A stretch of DNA of 64,000 nt from Hysterangium stoloniferum (Eukaryota > Basidiomycota > Agaricomycetes > Hysterangiales > Hysterangiaceae): contig WHVD01000122.1 in the NCBI GenBank assembly GCA_015178975.1, forward strand, positions 124,001 through 188,000. The letters run 5' to 3'. The position numbers and the translations under genes were made by a program. Shown here piece after piece: positions 34,979-45,784 of the stretch (the stretch's first letter is position 1; each line of letters starts with the position of its first letter). Below the pieces are notes generated by a model. That model saw only the letters and a list, made by a program, of their open reading frames with translations, was not told where the DNA came from and did no database searches.

Positions 34979-35819
34979 CTTTCTGTTAGGGCAACACTAA
35001 CAAGGCTACCAAAACACAAAAAGAAACAAGAGAGAGGGCAAGATAAGGAGTAGGAGAATAGAAGTTCTAATGACTTAAGAATATCACACTTGTATTTAGT
35101 GGAAGTCCTAAGAGATTGAAACTGGGGTCTAACTATGTACATGTTAGGGTATTTTGTTAAGAACTGAAAACTGACTAATGTCGGTAGGCTGATGGGGACC
35201 GATCGGAAGGACTTGGCTTCAGCTTATATGGTGCACCCTCGCAAATAACTGTCGGGTGTCCTTAAATTTCGGATGGGCGAAAACTAGTCCTAGCAAGTAC
35301 CTCACGGTGAGTTACTGATCAGGACCGAAGGATAAGTCGAGTGTTGGGCCAAGGGGTCGGGGACCAGGAGTGGGCAAGCGCACACGAAGGCGGAGAGCAG
35401 GATACTTAGTATAAGACTTCTAGAGATGTGAGAGGGTATTTCGAGTTGATATTCTGATTGCCTAGTAACTACAACTACAGCAGGTTCATATACAAGTATT
35501 CAGCATCTAGAAAATACTAACTATGGGAAGAGCGGAAAACATTATTGACAAATAAACTTGACTAGGAACGGGAAGGTTACGATAAGTTTGGAGGCCGTGA
35601 TTAACTGAGAGTGGAATTATGAGAAAAGGAAATAGTCTGAGGGTTACAGGTATATATAGGCATATGTGAAACATAGAGTAGAACAGATCATCATAATAAA
35701 AAGGGACGTATCAGAGTATAACCAGATAGTATGAGTATATTTTGACAGGGGTATAAACGGGATTTGATCGCTGTGAAAGCATACATATGTCAGCATCAGG
35801 CAACTGATGGTTTCTGATG

Positions 35820-36519
35820 GAGGATAGTCAAAATTCATTGAATATACAAAATTTTATGAAAAACTCCTCATATTTTTAAGTGAGACTCTTCCTCTGGCTA
35901 TGACTACATGTTTTAGAGGTTTATATTTTATTACCCCAAAATTTGGTCTTTAAGACTTGTATGCTCTTTTAAAATATGCAGAAATGTCATGGTTATACAA
36001 GATTATCTGGGTAGTTATCTAATCTTTGGGATAAAATGCATTCTCTAGTATCTCCATGACTTTTAAAATGTCCACAAACATTATAGTTAACCAAAATTAC
36101 TCGGGTTATGACTTAATCTTTGGGATGAGATGCATTCTCTAGTATCTCTGTGACTTATAAAATGTCCACAAACATTATAGTTAACCAAAATTATTTGGGT
36201 TATGACTTAATATTTGGGATGAAATGCATTCTCTTGTATATTATGCAAACTTTCAAATATAGTTCATATAATTTAAATTTATTTGGTTTAGAAAGTTAAC
36301 CAGAACTATCTAGCCAACCAATCCATGTTGTGGAATTTATCCCCAAAAGGATAATCTATATATGTTTGTTTAACTAACTTTTGATAAATATTAATATTTC
36401 CTTATTCTCCAGAGTATCACCTGATAGACTGAATTTGCTTAAATATTAATTTTACAACAAACAATATAAATATATACACTTTAGTGGATAAATAACTTTT
36501 AAAGTTTTGTGTTATCCTC
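35820..36519. mobile_element. MITE-like insertion, GAGGATA type, copy 2
   Basis: 700 bp, starts GAGGATAGTC and ends GTTATCCTC (inverted ends), flanked by tgatg and caatg. The LTR fragment at 150-280 lacks it. Internal tandem repeat at 36021-36240. No coding capacity. Shares end sequences, size and composition with 22801-23473. Confidence 0.65.
36021..36240 (+). repeat. 94-bp tandem repeat, about 2.5 copies
   Basis: The block aatctttggga...gcattctctagtatct starts at 36021, 36115 and 36209, a period of 94 bp. It also contains ccacaaacattatagttaac twice. Confidence 0.8.
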
Positions 36520-36839
36520 CAATGCGATGACTTGCACGATAACTTGAAATGTCGAGAGGCAGCGATATCCTTGGGGACTGTCGGGTTGCAACATGGTCAT
36601 AACATATTTATACTGTACTAAAGGGAAAATTAAATAAAGTTATTATTGAAGGTTCAAATCTTAGAAGAAAATTAAAATAAAGTTAAGTTTTACATTTGAC
36701 ATGTGTATGTCATATTCTTGACATGTGATTGTCATTGTATGGCCATGAATGGTCTTTCAAGTCATTTCATGTTCATGTGACATCACGTGAGGTCACACAC
36801 ACACACTGTGACTTGTGATGTGTGACTTGTGACAAATAA

Positions 36840-36932
36840 ACAAAACTAAACTAAAATAAAATAAACTAAAATAAAATAAAATAAAATAAAATAAACTAAA
36901 ATAAAATAAAATAAAATAAAATAAAATAAAAT
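36840..36932 (+). repeat. (TAAAA)n pentanucleotide tract
   Basis: About 90 bp of aaaat repeats with occasional aaact units. It belongs to the 5' part of LTR B. Confidence 0.9.
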
Positions 36933-36952
36933 ATATGAGCCCTGACACTTTC

Positions 36953-37754
36953 AAATAGTTGGTTATGCCTTTCAGCCTTACCAATACTCCCTCCACTTTT
37001 CAGTGTTTTGTTAATGACATATTTTCTGACATGCTTGATATATGTGTCATTGTCTATTTGGATGGCATTCTGGTATTTTCTGAAGATCCTGCACTTCACA
37101 ATGAGCAAGTTCACAAATTTTTCCAAAGACTCCCAAAAAACAGTCTTCTTGCCAATGGTAAAAAATGTTTTTTGACATGGATTCCATTGAATATTTGGGT
37201 TTCAGTATTGGACCTGATGGTCTTTGAATAGATGATACCAAAGTTCAAGCCATTTGTGATTGGCCCAAACCTCGGAAACTCAAGGATATCCAATCTTTCC
37301 TTGGATTCACACATTTCTACCATCAATTTATTCAGAACTATTCAGATATTACAATACTGCTCAGTCATCTTACCTGCAAATTACAACCATGAGTTTTTGA
37401 TGATAAATTCCTCTCTGCTTTTCAAATGTTGAAAAAATGCTTTTATTTCAGCTCCTGTTCAATAGATCAAGATATCCTTTCTGCACTCACCTCTGACCCT
37501 GCTCTCAAGTCACACCTAGAAGTTCCCACAGATCCCAAACAATCCCAGTGGTCTCAAGACTCTACATCCCAGTTTCTGGTAGTCTCCAACTCTACTTCAA
37601 TACAAACATGATCATCCAATCTCCAGACATTTCAGCATTAACAAGACTCTTGGTCTAATATGATGAGAATATACTTGGCCCAACCTCTCAAGTTCTGTTA
37701 CTCAATATTGTAAGTCATGTACAACCTGCTTACATTCTAAATCCCAATGACATA
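36953..37754 (+). pseudogene. Second half of RT and linker, family E element
   Basis: Resumes at MPFSLTNTPSTFQCFVNDIF. The catalytic box reads VIVYLDGIL, so the second aspartate of YLDD has become glycine. Then AICDWPKPRKLKDIQSFLGF and FYHQFIQNYSDI, followed by DILSALTSDPALKSHLEVPT, which in this family lies between RNase H and integrase. The RNase H itself is largely missing. Ends at the Tc1 insertion. Confidence 0.8.
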
Positions 37755-39337
37755 CAGTGGCTCAAAAAATTGTTCCAATGTTTTGTTATTTTGGAAAGAT
37801 TGATTCACAATACAAACACCAGAGATTAGATAATTCCCAGGATATTACCCAATATAGTATAGCATCCTAGCTTGGAGCTGATGCTTGGCTTATGTAATTT
37901 GAACCTAAATTGGTGGAATAATAAATAAAACAAGATAATCACTCATTGGAACAATTTTTTGACCCTCTATTTTCCAACTAATTAATACTTGGTATGACCA
38001 CCTTTTGCTTTAATAACTGCTTGTATCCTTCTAGGCATGCTTTCTATTAGATTCTGAACACTTCTGGTTGAATTGCATTCTACTCCTCCACAACTCGGTC
38101 CCATAATTCATGTACTCCTTTAGGTGGTGTTGGGTATTGTTGCAGATGATGCTTAAAGGTGTTCAATGGGATTTAGATCAGGAGACTGGGCCAGGATAGT
38201 ACTTGAATACCATTGTCTTCAAACCACTTCTTGGCCTTCCTAGATGTGTGTTTTGGATTATTATCCTGTTGAAAGTAATGTTTGTCCTCCTCCATTTCCA
38301 GCTTTTCAAAGCTTTCTACCACTCCATCCTCCAAAATATCCACATGCTGACCAGCATCCATTGTTCACTGAACCTCCACTAACTTTTCCACACCATTCCA
38401 CCCCATACAGCCCTATACCATGAGATTATTTCCTCCTCGACAGTTGGTATTGTGGTTCAGTTAGATATTGGTTCCCCCTGTTCTTTCCAAACATACACCT
38501 TTCCATCAGATCCAATTCAGTTAATCTTTATCTCATATGTCCACAACACCCTTTTGAAGTCCTCCACAGTCCATTTTTCATGGTACTGAGCAAACTCAAG
38601 TCACTTCTGACAATGAGTCTTCTTCAACATAGATACTTTCCTCTTTGCTGCAGAGTAAAAATCATTTTTCTTGAGTACATTCCTGACTGTTTGAGGAGTG
38701 ACAGAGTTGGGGATGGCAGAATTGATGAATTGGGCAGCTTGAACAGCATTGTCAAGTTTTCTAGAGCTAATTTGATGGACAATTGACTGTTTGTCATGAG
38801 TGGTAAGCTTGGAAGGACAGCCAGCTGGGTTGTTTTCTTTATCTGCAAGCACTTCAGCCTTGATCCTACTGATTGTAGCCCTCCCTAAACCAATTTTAGT
38901 CTGGATTTGAGTGTAGAAATACCCTCTTGAAGAAGAGAGATAATAGTAAAACAATGAGTAGTAGAAATAGCTTTCATAGTGGTGGTAAAGGCTAAGAAGT
39001 GGTTGAACTAATTGTCAACATGTCAAACAGATGTAAACAAAGTCACATGACATGTTTATTGGTCTCACAAATGGTTTAGACTTGTATTTTTACTGAATTA
39101 GTAACTTTTCTGTTAAAATAATAGAGGGTCAAAAAATCATTCCAATGAGTGATTATTTTGTTTTATTTATCATTCCACCAATTTGGATTCAAATTACATA
39201 CACCAAGCATCAGCTTCAAGCTAGAATACTTTACTATATTGGGTAATACTTTAGGAATTATCTGAGCTCTGGTGTTTGTATGTATTGTGAATCAATCTTT
39301 CAATAACAAAACATTGGAATGATTTTTTGAGCCACTG
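37755..39337 (-). mobile_element. Tc1/mariner-like transposon 3
   Basis: 1583 bp, CAGTGGCTCAAAAAATTG...TTTTTTGAGCCACTG, flanked by TA at 37753-37754 and 39338-39339. Each arm is about 230 bp (37755-37985 and 39115-39337), and the outer motif recurs inverted at the inner edge (ttggaacaattttttgaccc at 37949). Inserted in the family E pol. Confidence 0.9.
38030..38954 (-). pseudogene. Tc1-type transposase of element 3, broken
   Basis: The N-terminal helix-turn-helix block (38601-38954) has LGRATISRIKAEVLADKENN and AGCPSKLTTHDKQ. The C-terminal block (38173-38361) has the second catalytic D in HYFQQDNNPKHTSRKAKKWF. A one-base shift then leads to SPDLNPIEHL with the glutamate, and the tail ends IKAKGGHTKY. 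The stretch with the first aspartate (38390-38600) is frame-broken. Closely related to the element 2 transposase at the tail. Confidence 0.85.
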
Positions 39338-39359
39338 TAAGCCATATAGCCTTCTCAAG

Positions 39360-40450
39360 CACTTTTTAATACCAGAAAACCCCTGTAATTCAATCTCCAT
39401 GGATTTTATCAAACAACTTCCACCTTCCAAAGGTTATACATCCATCCTTGTTGTTGTAGACTGATTCTCAAAACAAGCAATTTTCATACCCACTCATGAT
39501 ACAATCATGTCCTTGCAATTAGCAGAACCTTTTGTCATCCATATATTTGCATAGTGTTCCATCTCATGTAACTTTCAATTGAGGTTCCAAGTTCATTTCC
39601 TATTTCTTTAAGTCTCTCAGAAAAGCTCTTGACACAAAATTACATTTCACTTTGGGATATCATCCAGAAGGTGACAGACAAACAGAATGTATCAATCAAA
39701 CACTGGAACAATATCTTCACATCTATTGCAACTATCAACAGGACAACTGGAAATCCCTTCTTCCACTTGCAGAATTCAAATACAACAACTCTCCAAATGC
39801 CACTATCAGCATTTCACCTTTCTTTGCCAACAAAGGCCACAACCCCAGTCTTGCCATTCACCCCAAATGAGATCTTGCATCCACTTGTGCTCAATAATTC
39901 ATCACCAATCTCAATGAGTTACATCAAGAACTTTGGAAATTTCTTCCACTCAGGAACTTTATCAACATTCCACAGATAAAAACAGAATCCCACATCCTAA
40001 CTTCAAGATTGGAGACCGCACTTTTGTGAAAGCTCAATTCTTCCAGACTACTTGACCTTCCAAAAAACTCACTGAGAAATTGTTACACCCTTTCAAGATT
40101 ATAGCACAAGTGGGCCCTCTCTCATGGACTCTCCAACTTCCCAATAGCATGCAAGCAGTCCATCCCATTTTCCACATTTCTATGTTAGGACCCTGCATTA
40201 CTAATACTATCCTGGAATGTATTCAACCTCCACCTCCTCCAGTCATTATTGATGGAATTCAAAGTTTCTGAATCTTAGACTCTAAGATTGACAATCATCA
40301 ATGTACTTGCAAACTGCTCTATATAGTTAGATGGGTACCAATGAAGAAACTTCATGGATATTGGCTATGGAACTTGGACACACTACAGAAATTACTTGAC
40401 TTCCACAGCACCTATCCTAATAAACCTGGACCTTTATTATCACTCTAAAT
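39360..40450 (+). pseudogene. Integrase core and chromodomain, family E element
   Basis: FISYFFKSLRKALDTKLHF, LGYHPEGDRQTECINQTLEQ (the catalytic E; DGQ has become DRQ), YNNSPNATISISPFFANKGH, and then PFKIIAQVGPLSWTLQLPNS and AVHPIFHISMLGP. The chromodomain relic is LDSKIDNHQCTCKLLYIVRW with the closing NKPGPL. Multiple stops. The first catalytic aspartate lies in a broken stretch near 39455. Confidence 0.8.
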
Positions 40451-41640
40451 CCCAACACTCTTCTGTGTTCTCAACTTCCATTTTCTTCTGATAGCTGTCT
40501 ATCCCAGTGTTCCCTTCAAGCTCACACCAAAAATTTTGCAAGTCAAATTTATTAAAGAAATAACTACTTTAAAGTATCTGGATTTATAAACCCCATTTCC
40601 TCTTCTTGCCCATCACCTCCACCATTATCCTCTGGTTTCCCCACCTCTTTGCAACTGCCTCCATCATCCCATCTCAGCACTCCATTTGTCTACATATCTC
40701 TTGGACACTGCAATGATACCAATATTGACCATGACGTTTTCCAAAAAGCTGTTCTGATCTTGGAAATTATCATCCAGTAATCAGAAACCCCATTCCTGGA
40801 TCTCATTGTTCAGCTCCAGAACTTCCTGGACTTTTTCAATTTCTGTTCCAAGTTTCATCACCACATTGACATGATCTCAAAGGAGTCCTACACCAGTCTT
40901 GAAGTCACCTGAGTACAGTCTCAGAACAACTGATGGTACCGTCTTTTCTGATAATTCTGCAGTTCCCACTTGTTCCTTCTCCTTGCCCTTATCCTTGCCC
41001 TTGACCATCTCTAGTGTTTTGCCCTTTGCAATGCATTTGGTCATAAGCATGCACAGAACCTTGTTTACCACACATGGAAAACATAATCTGGCCCATTTCA
41101 TGTTCTGTCACACACACAATATCTTCTGGTCCCCACACCATTTGCAAGGAGTTTCATTTATGCTGTCAAGTCACTCAGACCTTTTGTTTTTTATTTCTGT
41201 TTTGGATATTAATAATTCCATCACTCTTATGAAAACAAAACACACTCACGTTAGGGCTTAATGGCCTAGCTTCTTCCCCTTTTAGCATGGTAGTTTTTTG
41301 CTGTTTCCTGTCATCAACAGAAATTCTACCAAAAATGACTGTTTCACTTACCTTCCACTTCTTCCACTAAACTCTCCTTGGCCATTTCCACAGCCCTTTG
41401 CCTATTTTCTGCCAGTCTGCCAGTCTCTCTAATGCTTCCTTCCTCTGTTCTTCCCTTTCCACTGTAACCTCTCCTCCTCTTCCTGTTGGAGCCTCAACTC
41501 CTCCATAACTTCTATCCTTGACATTGTGGGAGTTTTGGCATCTAAGGATTCTGGCATGGTATCAAACAGTAGATGGCAAATTGACATGGTGGTTTGGATG
41601 AAGAAAGAAAAAATCACTAATCAATTATTTGGAAGTTTTT
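40451..41640 (-). pseudogene. Coiled-coil, cysteine-containing transposon-associated ORF relic
   Basis: Minus-strand fragments read MPESLDAKTPTMSRIEVMEE and LRLQQEEEERLQWKGKNRGR (41429-41617), then WARLCFPCVVNKVLCMLMTK and KGKDKGKEKEQVG (40877-41101). The arrangement of a start, Glu/Arg coiled coil, short cysteine motif and Lys/Gly-rich stretch recurs in agaricomycete repeat-associated ORFs of unknown function. Many stops. Role not known. Confidence 0.4.
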
Positions 41641-41769
41641 ATACTCAGAACTGGCCCCCTGAACTCTCTACTTCCAGTCATATGTTATTTTCATGACACA
41701 TAACGAATATGTAACTGATGGTTCAGAGCTCAAGTACCTAATTACCTCTATGGGACTTCAGCCTAACAG

Positions 41770-41850
41770 GGGGGTACTATTATGCTCCATTCCCAGATAC
41801 TTCAATCTTCTGTACTTTTTTGTTACAACTTCCATCCACAGAACATTACT
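41770..41850 (-). repeat. LTR family D fragment, copy 3
   Basis: The cagatacttcaatcttctgt and gttacaacttccatccacag blocks match 31905-31960 and the complement of 3330-3400. Confidence 0.6.
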
Positions 41851-41989
41851 AAGGTAAGGGCAACACAAATCCAGCACCTTTATGTAATAGGGGTGCCTAT
41901 GTCATGTCACATGCCAAATGTGCCCTCAGAAAGAAAAAAGAAAACATTTTTTTTAAAGGAGCAAGGCTAGGAAATATGACAAAAAATTT

Positions 41990-44660
41990 CTAAAATTAAA
42001 AGAGATCAGGTTTGACCTTCCTCAAACATTCTGAGGATATTATCTGGCAGAATTTGATGCCCATGGTATTTTCTGTTTGCCCACACAGCTTGTGCACCAT
42101 TGAGTCCTTTAATATACTATAAGCATCTATAAATCTGGCTGATCAGTTTGCAAAGCTGAAAAGAAATACAAATGAAATTGTGAATGATTAAAAGACTAAA
42201 TGTGTTACTTACCATTGGATTTGAAGAAGTGGCACTTTATCAAGACAACTAATGACATTTGCTTCCATTTCTTCTATATTCTTTGTGGGGATAGTAGCTC
42301 AATATATTTATATTCTTTTTGCAGCACCCCAGTATTGCTCTATAAAGTTCAGCTCACAGTGAAATTTAGGATAAAAATCACAGATATGGCCACACTGTAT
42401 GATATACATACTCCTCTAGTTGATATTTTTGATGCACAAAGCCTGGCTCAGTGAAAAAGAGCTGCCTGCAACAGCAATCAATCTTTCCAGATTCACACTT
42501 GAATCCTTCACATTGTGCATTGAGTCCATCCTTGGGCCATTTCCCACATTCCTTGATAATTTGTTCCATGCCCTTGAACCAACCAGGCATTATTGGATGA
42601 TCCTCTGGAAAATAGAAATCTTGAGAAGATCTATCTGGAAATTGGCCTGGATGCATTTTTGGCCCATTTTTATGATGTGTCCAACCTGCACAGGGATGCT
42701 TGGGCATTTTTCATGCTGAGAGAGCATTTAAAGCCCTTTTCTGGTGACTGGGTATAGTGTCAAACAAGAAGAGACCTATTGCATAGCCTTTGGTTTTCCC
42801 TTCAAATATATCAATGGCTTTATCAACCTGTTGGATAAGATCTTCAGCTGAGAAATATCCATCTCAGTTTTTCCCAGCTTTGAAGATAACACCAGCTTCC
42901 CTGTCATATTATCAGAGAAATACCATACTGTAACATCCTAAGAAGACTTACTGATCTCTATTCTTCAATTGGCCCCATTCAGATGTTAGAAAATCAGAGA
43001 CCATTAATGATACACCTTCACCCTTTGGTTCAGGGATAGCCTTCTGATTTGAATGGATCCATTTAGTTTTTCTACAATCATTAGCATAGAAAGTAGACTC
43101 ATGACGAGTCACTGCTATAATCCTAAACTGTCCAACAGATACTGGGTAGCCTTTTGGCTCTATTGGATTACCATCATTGTCAAAGGCAACCATTCACTTT
43201 GAATATTCTTGCCACTGCTCTAAGAATCCTTTGCCATAGAGAACAACATCTTCCTGCCCATGACCATCAATGTACATTCCATTTGATTTCTTGCCATATC
43301 TCCAGCCCATCTTCTGCAACCAGTTTCAAGCAGTCCTAATTGATATTCCCTTTTTTTTTCAGGTGTGTGGCAACTTATTTCTTCTGATGAGACAAAATCA
43401 ACAATGTCTTGAGCATTAATAATGCCATATTTTCCTTTTTCAAGAAGATGAAAGTTGAATTAATTGACAAAAATCTTCATCTTGGAGAAGTGATTGGGAT
43501 CTTCCATAATGGTGTGTTGGTAGATTGCCTGTTGTCAGATATTGGTGAATCCAAGTTCAGATTCTTCTTGCATGATAAACACCATGATCAGCAGCCTTGG
43601 CAACAAGAAATGAAGCTTCCCTCCATCCATAGGACAGGGTAGAATCCAAATACAAGTTTAATGTGCCCACCATGGCTCCCAGTCAAGCTCTGAGAAAGAC
43701 ATCTACTTTTGGATCTTTGCTGTTAACTTTGCACAGGCCTGCTGCAATGCTGCAAAATAACAATAATCCATAGAGCCAAGGGCAATATCTGATGATGATT
43801 CAATGTTGTAATCACCATATGAGCAAAGTATGTCCTGAAGTTTCTCATGTATTGTCAATGTGGCTTTCTGGCTCTGTTTGACAGAAGGTCCTTGAATTAG
43901 TTCCTGACCACTGTTTCCAACAGTATTACTTTCTGCCTCTTTATCCACCATCTCCTCTTTTGGATTTCATTCATCAAATCCATTTCTTCAATGCAGAGAT
44001 CCTACTCATTGATTCTTAGCTAGTAAATCAGAGTGACTTTAGAATGAACATGATATATACCTCTATTTCTGCTCCATCAGGCCCAGGTTCCTTGTCTGGT
44101 GAATATGAAAGTGAAACATCTCTACAGTTCTTTTTCTTGAAATGATCTGTGATGAATTTTTGTTTTCCCTCCTATACAATCTTCTGCCTCTTTGCAGCAT
44201 ATCTGGCCATGGATCTTTTGGAATTGCCAGTCTAAAACCTTGGCCTCTTGTTCATGGCCCTCTTCTGCTTCTCCTCTTCTTGTGCAGCTCTCTGTGCATC
44301 CTAAAGAGTTTGAATGAATGTTAAGAGATCCACTTCATTCTCAATTTCTGCCTCCTCTTCCTCTTCTCCATCCAAATCTGATTCATTTGCTTCATCATCC
44401 TCCCCCTCCCCCTTCCTCTTCCCCTCCCCCTTCCTCTTCCCCTCCCCCTTCCTCTTCCCCTCCCCCTCTACCTGTTCATTAACTGTCAAACCCATATCAG
44501 GTTCAGAATTAAATCCACTATCAATACCACCATCCCCTTCTGATTGATCTTCCAGACCTTCTTGCAATCTTTTTGTGTTTATGTGCAGAAGTTCATTGTG
44601 CTTATTTATACCACAGTTGAGGTTGTTAATCCTGGCCTTATGAGCCCTAGACAGTCTTCC
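41990..44660 (-). pseudogene. DDE superfamily endonuclease-type transposon
   Basis: A decayed single-gene transposon of a type common in agaricomycetes. From the N-terminus: MGRLSRAHKARINNLN (44660), an acidic/GEGKRK-repeat region, KATLTIHEKLQDIL (43850), then WRYGKKSNGMYIDGHGQEDV (43300), VTRHESTFYANDCRKTKWIH (about 43110, first acidic residues) and GEGVSLMVSDFL. The next catalytic box, normally a DNAPSHQ-like phrase, is DTIPSHQ here. Then FYFPEDHPIMPGWFKGMEQI, AQCEGFKCESGKIDCCCRQL (cysteine cluster) and a tail with RFIDAYSIL (42120). Stops occur throughout, and no clear terminal repeats were found. Confidence 0.7.
44400..44466 (-). repeat. 18-bp in-frame tandem repeat encoding GEGKRK
   Basis: About 3.5 copies of an 18-bp C/T-rich unit (minus strand GGGGAGGGGAAGAGGAAG). 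It expands a basic-acidic linker in the N-terminal region of the transposon protein. Confidence 0.85.
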
Positions 44661-44794
44661 CATTGATAACCCTTTTAAGGGTGTTAAATGTAAACATATT
44701 AGATGTTTAAATATGAAGTACAAGACAAAATATACCTTAATATCAATTGAAACTGGTTTTTGTTGAATTTTTGACCTGAGTTGTTGTTGTGGGG

Positions 44795-44845
44795 TATTTG
44801 GGCACTTACTATATTTGGGCACTTACTATATTTGGGCACTTACTA
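44795..44845 (+). repeat. 17-bp tandem repeat, three copies
   Basis: Three perfect copies of tatttgggcacttacta just upstream of the N-terminus of the DDE transposon gene. Could be subterminal transposase-binding repeats of that transposon (inference). Confidence 0.85.
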
Positions 44846-44908
44846 GATCACGTGACCTGCCAATCCTCTCTTCGAAAATAGAAAATACTGGTATTTGCCA
44901 TTTCTGTT

Positions 44909-44980
44909 CACCATCTTCATCTGCTGTGCATTTTCATTTTCCATTATCTTCAGGGGACACTGCAGGTGATTGGGTTGTTC
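44909..44980 (+). repeat. Dispersed 72-bp repeat, copy 2
   Basis: Partner of 18577-18648, with two C/T differences. The 45000-45240 region that follows is unassigned. Confidence 0.8.
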
Positions 44981-45244
44981 TGGAGTGCAGCTGAGGATTG
45001 CTTGCATTAGTTGAAGAATGTAAACATCATTTCACAGTCAGAGGGTATATATGCACCAGTTAGAGGAGCCAGTGTGCATTGAGATAGCACAGAAGAATCT
45101 CTGGTGTTAGATTATATAATACCAACCATTGTTCCAACTGGGACCATATGGTGTACAGCTCTGAGTTCAGTGTGTATATGATCTAATAGGAATGGTGCTT
45201 AGGGTTATATCCTTTAAGTACAGTGTAAGACCAAACCTACCCAA

Positions 45245-45317
45245 GGTCAGATGGTGTAGTGGTTAACACCTTTGTTATGTAATCGAGAGATCCTGGGTTC
45301 AATCCCCAGTCTGGCTA
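45245..45317 (+). tRNA. tRNA-like sequence, probably a pseudogene or tRNA-derived repeat head
   Basis: 73 nt that fold as a tRNA: acceptor GGTCAGA/TCTGGCT (with two G-T pairs), D arm GTGT/ACAC, T arm CTGGG/CCCAG with loop TTCAATC, and discriminator A. The A box (TGGTGTAGTGG) and B box (GGTTCAATCCC) are good, and TTTT follows at 45322. The anticodon stem (TTTGT/TCGAG) is poor, and position 33 would be A rather than T, with nominal anticodon TGT. Hence not a standard tRNA. Confidence 0.5.
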
Positions 45318-45330
45318 TTCATTTTCTACA

Positions 45331-45784
45331 TTACTCATGTTTTCTAACATCTGGAGCCTGTAGTAACTGTTGTAAAGGGAATATAAGTATTATTATAATG
45401 AATGATTGGGATACAAATATACCTGGTGATCCAATGAATTCAGGGGTCACAGAAAACCCCCTGCTGATAGCTCCTTGTGCACTGCTTTCTGGTGGTAGTA
45501 GAAGCCCTCCCATATCTACAGGTACAGATTGACCATCTTTTAGTACTAGATTAACAAAGTATGAGACCCCTGTTAATGTTTGGAAAGGGAAATACTCACT
45601 GGAAGTGTTCAAAGGACCTACAATGGTTGATTCTCCAAGATCTTCCCTATCTGGCAAAGTTGTCACCTCCTGGCTTCCAGTACGGTCAGAGTGTATAATA
45701 AAAATATCAAAAAGATGAAGAGAAGTTACAATTAACTCTACATACCTTTGATCTAATAGTCAGGTATCAATGAGTAGATTAATT
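45331..45784. other. Unassigned sequence with a short minus-strand ORF
   Basis: The ORF at 45331-45666 (minus) reads TGVSYFVNLVLKDGQSVPVD, slightly reminiscent of the start of a pepsin-like protease domain, but there is no DTG motif. I do not assign it. Confidence 0.3.

Larger units (their letters stand above)
35155..36604 (+). repeat. Solo LTR, family A, nested in LTR B
   Basis: TGTTAAGAACTGAAAACTG...GGTTGCAACATGGTCATAACA with a perfect duplication tattt (35150-35154 and 36605-36609). Contains a 700-bp MITE-like insertion. Serves as the empty site for the Tc1 insertion at 4759-17759. Confidence 0.9.
34984..36947 (-). repeat. Solo LTR, family B, containing a nested LTR
   Basis: The complement runs TGTCAGGGCTCATAT...GTTAGTGTTGCCCTAACA. 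It is flanked by a perfect 5-bp duplication ctttc (34979-34983 and 36948-36952). Without the nested LTR A it would be about 510 bp. Its 5' part is a (TAAAA)n-rich tract. Confidence 0.9.
33125..40450 (+). mobile_element. Decayed chromodomain Ty3/Gypsy element (family E), heavily interrupted
   Basis: Gag, protease, RT, integrase and chromodomain can be followed in order across stops and shifts. It is interrupted by an LTR B fragment (33806-34170), by LTR B with LTR A inside it (34984-36947), and by Tc1 element 3 (37755-39337). Its own LTRs were not identified. Nearly CpG-free, consistent with an old methylated copy. Confidence 0.8.

Noticed and set aside
36021-36240. Regularly spaced repeat considered as a CRISPR array
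   Set aside because: The units are contiguous 94-bp tandem copies without unique spacers, in a eukaryotic transposon.
44314-44547. Ser/Pro-rich plus-strand ORF
   Set aside because: It is the complement of the acidic GEGKRK-repeat region of the DDE transposon protein.
44815-44860. Terminal inverted repeat for the DDE transposon pairing with about 41890
   Set aside because: The two ends resemble each other weakly, and in direct rather than inverted orientation.
45331-45666. ORF with YFVNLVLKDGQSVPVD considered as a pepsin-like aspartic protease start
   Set aside because: The catalytic DTG motif does not follow and no further protease segment is visible.
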